Below are positions 14,385 to 18,358 of a DNA stretch of 18,358 bases, piece after piece. The stretch covers positions 1 to 18,358 of the forward strand of contig JAUWKK010000012.1 in NCBI GenBank assembly GCA_030614245.1, read 5' to 3'. The first letter of the stretch is position 1. Each line of letters opens with the position of its first letter. The translations under genes were made by a program, and so were the position numbers. The notes beneath the pieces are model-generated. The model saw only the letters and a program-made list of their open reading frames with translations, had not been told where the DNA came from and did not search any database. Origin of the DNA: Planctomycetota bacterium (GTDB lineage Bacteria > Planctomycetota > PUPC01 > JABMSA01 > JAUWKK01).

Positions 14385-15647
14385 TCAGGTGCCCAACTCC
14401 CACGACGCCAGATATTCCTTCTGTTCGGCTGTGAGCTTGTCGATCTTCAAGCCCATGGTCTTGAGCTTGATCCGAGCTATATCCGTGTCGATCTTCTCGG
14501 GGACGGCGTAGACTTTATTCTCGAGCTTCTTGTAGTTCTTGAGGACGAACTGGGCGGCTTTCGCCTGGTTGGCGAAACTCATATCCATCACACAGGCCGG
14601 ATGGCCTTCGGCGGCAGACAGGTTTACTAGCCGGCCATCTGCGAGCAGATTGATCCTGTGGCCGTTTCTCTTGATGGTGAATTGCTCGACGAACTCGCGG
14701 ACACGGCGCGGCTTCCCGCAGAGATTCTTGAGGCCGGGGATGTCGAGTTCGACGTTGAAATGGCCCGTGTTGCAGATGATGGCCATATCCTTCATCCTGA
14801 CGAAGTGCTCCGGGCGGATGACGTTGATATCGCCGGTGGCGGTGATGAAAATATCGCCGATCGGGGCCGCTTGGGCAATCGGCATCACGCGGAAGCCGTC
14901 CATCACGGCCTCGAGTGCTCGGAGCGGGTCGACTTCGGTGACGATGACGTTGGCGCCCATTCCTTCGGCCCGCATCGCCGTGCCGCGGCCGCACCATCCA
15001 TAGCCGCAGACGACGAAATTGCTGCCGGCCAACAGGACGTTCGTCGCCCGAATGATGCCGTCGATACTGCTCTGGCCGGTGCCGTAGCGGTTGTCGAACA
15101 GGTGCTTCGTGTCGGCATCGTTGACGGCGACGATCGGGTACCCCAGCACGCGGGCGGCTTCCATCGCCTTGAGCCGGATCACGCCCGTGGTAGTCTCTTC
15201 GGTCCCGCCGATCACGTCGTCGGCCATCTGCTTCTTTCGCGATTTGTGCAGGGTGCCTACGAGATCGGCACCATCGTCCATGGTGAACTGCGGCCTGGCA
15301 TCGAGCACGGCGTTGATGTGTCTGTAGTACGTTCTGTTGTCTTCGCCTTTGATTGCGAATGTGGGAATGCCGAATTTCTTCACGAGTGCGGCGGCGACGT
15401 CGTCCTGCGTGCTGAGCGGATTGGACGCGCAGAGGAACACCTGTGCTCCGCCGTCCTTGAGAGTGCGCATCAGGTTCGCCGTCTCGGTGGTCACGTGCAG
15501 GCAGGCGGCGATCCGCAGGCCCTCGAGGGGTTTCTTCTTCTCGAACTGCGACCGGATCCTGCGCAACACGGGCATAGAGGCCTCGGCCCATTCGATCCTG
15601 TCGACGCCCTTCGACGCTAACGAGACATCCTTGACATCGTATTTCAT
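14385..15647 (-). CDS. ahcY: Adenosylhomocysteinase (S-adenosyl-L-homocysteine hydrolase)
   Basis: This cytoplasmic NAD-dependent enzyme splits S-adenosylhomocysteine into homocysteine and adenosine, relieving inhibition of methyltransferases. The 420-residue product has the substrate-domain segment CLHVTTETANLMRTLKDGGA, then ASNPLSTQDDVAAALV, and the NAD-binding GYGWCGRGTAMRAEGMGA. The start is fixed by AAGGAG a few bases before the ATG. The C-terminus reads LTAEQKEYLASWELGT and lacks the usual Lys-...-Tyr-Arg-Tyr tail of classical forms, so it resembles the shorter thermophile/archaeal-type enzymes. It follows metK by 45 bases on the same strand, so the two steps of the methyl cycle are probably co-transcribed. 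Confidence 0.95.
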   Translation of the reverse strand: MKYDVKDVSLASKGVDRIEWAEASMPVLRRIRSQFEKKKPLEGLRIAACLHVTTETANLMRTLKDGGAQVFLCASNPLSTQDDVAAALVKKFGIPTFAIKGEDNRTYYRHINAVLDARPQFTMDDGADLVGTLHKSRKKQMADDVIGGTEETTTGVIRLKAMEAARVLGYPIVAVNDADTKHLFDNRYGTGQSSIDGIIRATNVLLAGSNFVVCGYGWCGRGTAMRAEGMGANVIVTEVDPLRALEAVMDGFRVMPIAQAAPIGDIFITATGDINVIRPEHFVRMKDMAIICNTGHFNVELDIPGLKNLCGKPRRVREFVEQFTIKRNGHRINLLADGRLVNLSAAEGHPACVMDMSFANQAKAAQFVLKNYKKLENKVYAVPEKIDTDIARIKLKTMGLKIDKLTAEQKEYLASWELGT

Positions 15648-15692
15648 CGGGTACTCCTTGTCCGATTGTCGAAACGCCGTTGCTAATGTGCT

Positions 15693-16862
15693 CTACAGGC
15701 CTGCGGCCTTTCGCAACTCATCAGCCTTTTCGGTGTATTCCCAGGTGAAGTCTGGTTCAGAGCGGCCGAAATGGCCGTGGCGGGCGGTTTCCTGGTAGAT
15801 GGGCCTGAGCAGCTTATAGTAATCGATGATCGCCGCCGGGCGCAGGTCGAAATGATCGACGACGATCTTCTCGATCTTGTCGTCGGAGATCTTGCCGGTG
15901 CCTTCGGTGTTGACGAGTATGCTCAGCGGCTGCGCCACTCCGATGGCGTATGCCACCTGGAGTTCGCAGAGCGATGCGAGGCCGCCCGCGACGATATTCT
16001 TGGTGATGTGACGGCATGCGTAGGCCGCGCTGCGGTCGACTTTGCTCGGGTCCTTTCCCGAGAAAGCGCCGCCACCGTGGCTGCCGCGGCCGCCATATGT
16101 GTCGACGATGATCTTCCGCCCCGTCAGGCCGCAATCAGCGTGCGGCCCGCCGAGAACGAACCGGCCCGTCGGGTTCACGTGATAGATCGTATCGCTGTCG
16201 AGAAGTTCTGCCGGAAACACTTCGGGCAGAAGTCTGTCTATGATGTCGCTGCGGATCTGATCGTGACCGACGTCCGGCGTGTGTTGTGTGGAGACGACCA
16301 CGGTGTGCAAGCGGACAGGCTTGTCGCCGTCGTACTCGATAGTCACCTGACTCTTGCCGTCGGGCCTGAGGTACGGCAGGATATTGTCTTCGCGCCATTT
16401 GGCGAGTTTCTCGACGATACGGTGGGCATAGAAGATAGGCGCGGGCATGAGCGCATCGGTCTCATCGCAGGCAAAACCGAACATCATGCCCTGGTCGCCC
16501 GCCCCCTGCTCTGCGTGCAGGCCTTCGCCTGTGGTTACGCCCTGAGATATGTCCGGCGACTGTTTGTCGATGCTCGTGATGACGGCGCAGGTATGGCCGT
16601 CGAAGCCCATGTCGGCATCGATGTAGCCGATGTCGCAGATGGTCTTGCGGACCACCCCGGGGATGTCGACGTAGCAAGTGGTGGTTATCTCGCCGGCCAC
16701 AACTGCCATGCCGGTGGTGACCATCGTCTCACAGGCGACGCGGCCGTGCGGGTCCTGTGCAATAATCGCATCGAGGATGCCATCGGAAATCTGGTCCGCC
16801 ACCTTGTCGGGATGCCCTTTTGTTACGGATTCGGATGTGAACAAGCGTCTTGCCTGCGACAT
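15693..16862 (-). CDS. metK: S-adenosylmethionine synthetase
   Basis: It makes S-adenosylmethionine from methionine and ATP, releasing phosphate and pyrophosphate. The 389-residue length is standard. The N-terminal SESVTKGHPDKVADQISD motif is intact, as are signature 1 GAGDQGMMFG and the phosphate-binding signature 2 GGGAFSGKDPSKVDRSAAY. AAAGG lies about nine bases before the ATG. The 63 bases upstream separate it from waaA and show only a weak promoter candidate (TATACT near the start). I see no SAM riboswitch. Pairing with ahcY downstream makes a production and recycling unit for the methyl cycle. Confidence 0.96.
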   Translation of the reverse strand: MSQARRLFTSESVTKGHPDKVADQISDGILDAIIAQDPHGRVACETMVTTGMAVVAGEITTTCYVDIPGVVRKTICDIGYIDADMGFDGHTCAVITSIDKQSPDISQGVTTGEGLHAEQGAGDQGMMFGFACDETDALMPAPIFYAHRIVEKLAKWREDNILPYLRPDGKSQVTIEYDGDKPVRLHTVVVSTQHTPDVGHDQIRSDIIDRLLPEVFPAELLDSDTIYHVNPTGRFVLGGPHADCGLTGRKIIVDTYGGRGSHGGGAFSGKDPSKVDRSAAYACRHITKNIVAGGLASLCELQVAYAIGVAQPLSILVNTEGTGKISDDKIEKIVVDHFDLRPAAIIDYYKLLRPIYQETARHGHFGRSEPDFTWEYTEKADELRKAAGL

Positions 16863-16916
16863 GGAAACACCTTTCTCGGGAGTATACTTGTATTAGAACA
16901 ATGGTTACCTGATTCG

Positions 16917-16938
16917 GCCCCGGGTTCACAATCGGGGC
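16917..16938. repeat. Hairpin overlapping the waaA stop codon
   Basis: GCCCCG (16917-16922) and CGGGGC (16933-16938) pair around a 10-base loop containing the waaA stop. No T-tract follows on the minus strand, so it could be a weak terminator or an RNA-stability element between waaA and metK. Confidence 0.35.
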
Positions 16939-18212
16939 TTTACCAGGGGGATCAACAGATCAATCGTGCGCCTGGTGGCGCCTTTCTGCTGAAGGATCGC
17001 CTCGCGCGCCCGGCTGCCAATATCACGCGCCAACTCCGGATCGGCAACGAGCTCGGCAATTCGCCGGCGAAGCTCACGTTCACCAGAAAGTATCTCCAGC
17101 CCACCGGCCTGGTTCAAATCCGTCACTGCATCATCTAAATTTGGAGTGTAGGGACCCACCAACAGCGGCTTGCCCCTCCCGGCTTGCTCCATTATATTGT
17201 GTCCCCCACGTGGAATCAAGCTGCCTCCGACAAATGCGACCGTCGCCAGCGAGTATATCCGCTCCAGCTCTCCAACGGTATCGACGAGCAGCACAGCGTT
17301 ACCCACGGCCTCGTCAGGCGGAGCCCCCTGGCTGAACTGCGAACGTCTCACGGACGGCAGCCCGGCGTCGGCTATCGCTGCCTCAACTGCCTTGAGACGC
17401 TCCGGATGCCGCGGTGCGAGTATCAGGCGGAGTCCGTCATTCCCCGCGCGGAGTTCGCGATATGCGGCTATCAGCGCCTCGTCTTCGCCGGCATACGTGC
17501 ACCCGCCGACAATCACCGCCGCCGAAGGCTCGATGCCCAACTCGGCGGCCAGCTCGGCATCACGCCGTGGGTCGGTCGAGACGTTGTCATACTTCATCGA
17601 TCCGGTGACGTGGACCCTTGCAGGATCGGCGCCAAGGGCCGCGAGCCTGTCGGCATATTCGACCGATTGCATCGCGAAGACATCCACGGCGTCGAGCACG
17701 GGCTTGAAAAGCGAACGCACCAGGCGATAACGCGCCGCTGCCTTCTGCGTTATCCTGCCGTTCACCACCGCGACGGGGATGCCCCGCCGCCTGGCCAGCA
17801 GGATGAGATTCGGCCACAGCTCGAGCTCCATCAGTACGAGCAGCGACGGGTGCAGATGGTCGAGGGCGCGCGAGACGTACCGGCTCAGGTCGATCGGACT
17901 GTAGAAGTGGATATGGCCGGGGAAGTGTTTCTTCGCCGTCTCCAGCGCCGTGGGGGTATTGTATGAGATCATCGGCTGCCAGCCGGGCAGTGCGTGGCCA
18001 AGCCCCTCGATCAGCCCTCGGGCCAGCAGCACCGCGCCCAACGACGCACAGTGCGCCCAAAACGCGTCCTGAGACGACTCCCGCAGCGGAGGAACGACGA
18101 ACTTGCCACGCATTACCGCGCGCATCTTCTCGCTGACGGCCAGCTTATACAGCCACACAGGCGCCCCGGCCACGCCCGCAGAAATATAGAGCAAATCGAA
18201 AAGCAGGGACAC
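16926..18212 (-). CDS. waaA: 3-deoxy-D-manno-octulosonic acid (Kdo) transferase WaaA/KdtA, with Ala at the usual catalytic Glu
   Basis: It belongs to the GT30 family that transfers Kdo from CMP-Kdo to lipid A precursor at the inner membrane. I start it at GTG 18212, which has GGGAGG nine bases upstream (18227-18222). The in-frame ATG at 18239 lacks a good site and sits on the edge of a repeat. This gives 428 residues with an N-terminal membrane helix (LLFDLLYISAGVAGAPVWL). Family motifs are MELELWPN, VTGSMKYDN, APRHPER, DTVGELERIYS and FVGGSLIPRGGHNIMEQAG. The conserved HAxSxGE box reads HCASLGAV, so residue 60 is Ala (codon 18035-18033) where the general-base Glu normally lies. Either the enzyme is impaired or another residue serves. 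The remainder of the gene is intact. Confidence 0.9.
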   Translation of the reverse strand: MSLLFDLLYISAGVAGAPVWLYKLAVSEKMRAVMRGKFVVPPLRESSQDAFWAHCASLGAVLLARGLIEGLGHALPGWQPMISYNTPTALETAKKHFPGHIHFYSPIDLSRYVSRALDHLHPSLLVLMELELWPNLILLARRRGIPVAVVNGRITQKAAARYRLVRSLFKPVLDAVDVFAMQSVEYADRLAALGADPARVHVTGSMKYDNVSTDPRRDAELAAELGIEPSAAVIVGGCTYAGEDEALIAAYRELRAGNDGLRLILAPRHPERLKAVEAAIADAGLPSVRRSQFSQGAPPDEAVGNAVLLVDTVGELERIYSLATVAFVGGSLIPRGGHNIMEQAGRGKPLLVGPYTPNLDDAVTDLNQAGGLEILSGERELRRRIAELVADPELARDIGSRAREAILQQKGATRRTIDLLIPLVKPRL

Positions 18213-18239
18213 CGCCTTGTTCCTCCCAAGTGAAGGCAT

Positions 18240-18331
18240 GTGGTGCAGCCTTTCCAGGCTGCAAATGCATGAATCGGCAGGCTAAAAGCCTGCCCCACGT
18301 TATGAAAGATGCTTCCCTGCCCGCCTACGGA
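18240..18331 (-). repeat. Structured mosaic repeat, copy 2, upstream of waaA
   Basis: Two hairpins are visible: GCAGCC/GGCTGC (18245-18250 with 18257-18262) and a perfect GGCAGGCT-AAA-AGCCTGCC (18276-18294). Modules 18280-18298 and 18316-18331 are inverted matches to 11997-12015 and 12017-12032. The module order differs between the two copies. The last 27 bases of the window show nothing further I can assign. Confidence 0.65.
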
Positions 18332-18358
18332 GGGGCTCAGAGCTCAGCATGACAAGAC

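Noticed and set aside
16863..16925. A SAM riboswitch upstream of metK
   Set aside because: Only 63 bases separate the genes, too few for the usual SAM-I aptamer, and no conserved core is visible.
15771..17138. A 455-codon plus-strand open frame across metK and the end of waaA
   Set aside because: It is antisense to two confident genes and bridges their boundary, with no domain signature.

Overview
The window is GC-rich and gene-dense. It looks like chromosome from a Gram-negative bacterium: a Kdo-transferase (waaA) gene implies lipopolysaccharide. The DRG-like GTPase with a TGS domain, the large secreted carbohydrate-related proteins and the style of RNase III and purC fit the PVC group, perhaps Planctomycetota, but this is inferred from family resemblance and no rRNA is present to confirm it.

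Layout. (1) 1-1105: the last 32 codons of a gene resembling purC, then a single GTG-started orphan membrane protein of lower GC. It is followed by a second, diverged copy of the purC-like tail, so the orphan looks inserted at a gene 3' end. (2) 1106-10146, all plus strand and tightly spaced: xylulokinase, a secreted beta-sandwich protein, a putative lipoprotein with an amidotransferase-like fold, a membrane-anchored HEAT-repeat protein, an N-acyl-D-amino-acid deacylase, a C26 gamma-glutamyl hydrolase and a DRG/OBG-like GTPase. The last three overlap or nearly touch, so they are probably co-transcribed and translationally coupled. (3) 10244-11983: rnc (minus) and a LOG/TIGR00730 nucleotide-processing gene (plus) diverge from a 309-base spacer, each with a recognisable sigma70-type promoter. 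(4) 11984-14246: a structured repeat, then an RNA gene read as 6S RNA (ssrS) with its own extended -10 promoter, then rarA, then the 5-formyltetrahydrofolate cyclo-ligase gene. The linkage of 6S RNA to the cyclo-ligase gene (ssrS-ygfA in E. coli) supports the RNA call. (5) 14385-18212, minus strand: waaA, metK and ahcY. metK makes S-adenosylmethionine and ahcY removes the S-adenosylhomocysteine product; the folate enzyme converges on them.

Most worth a second look: the 6S RNA outside the protein-coding annotation; the purC-tail duplication around the orphan gene; a WaaA in which the normally catalytic Glu of the SxGE motif is Ala; two copies of a mosaic hairpin repeat; and the bacterial DRG-like GTPase with DLPP where DxxG is expected. 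I see no tRNA, rRNA, CRISPR array, transposase or integrase. I do not see a clearly novel multi-gene system.
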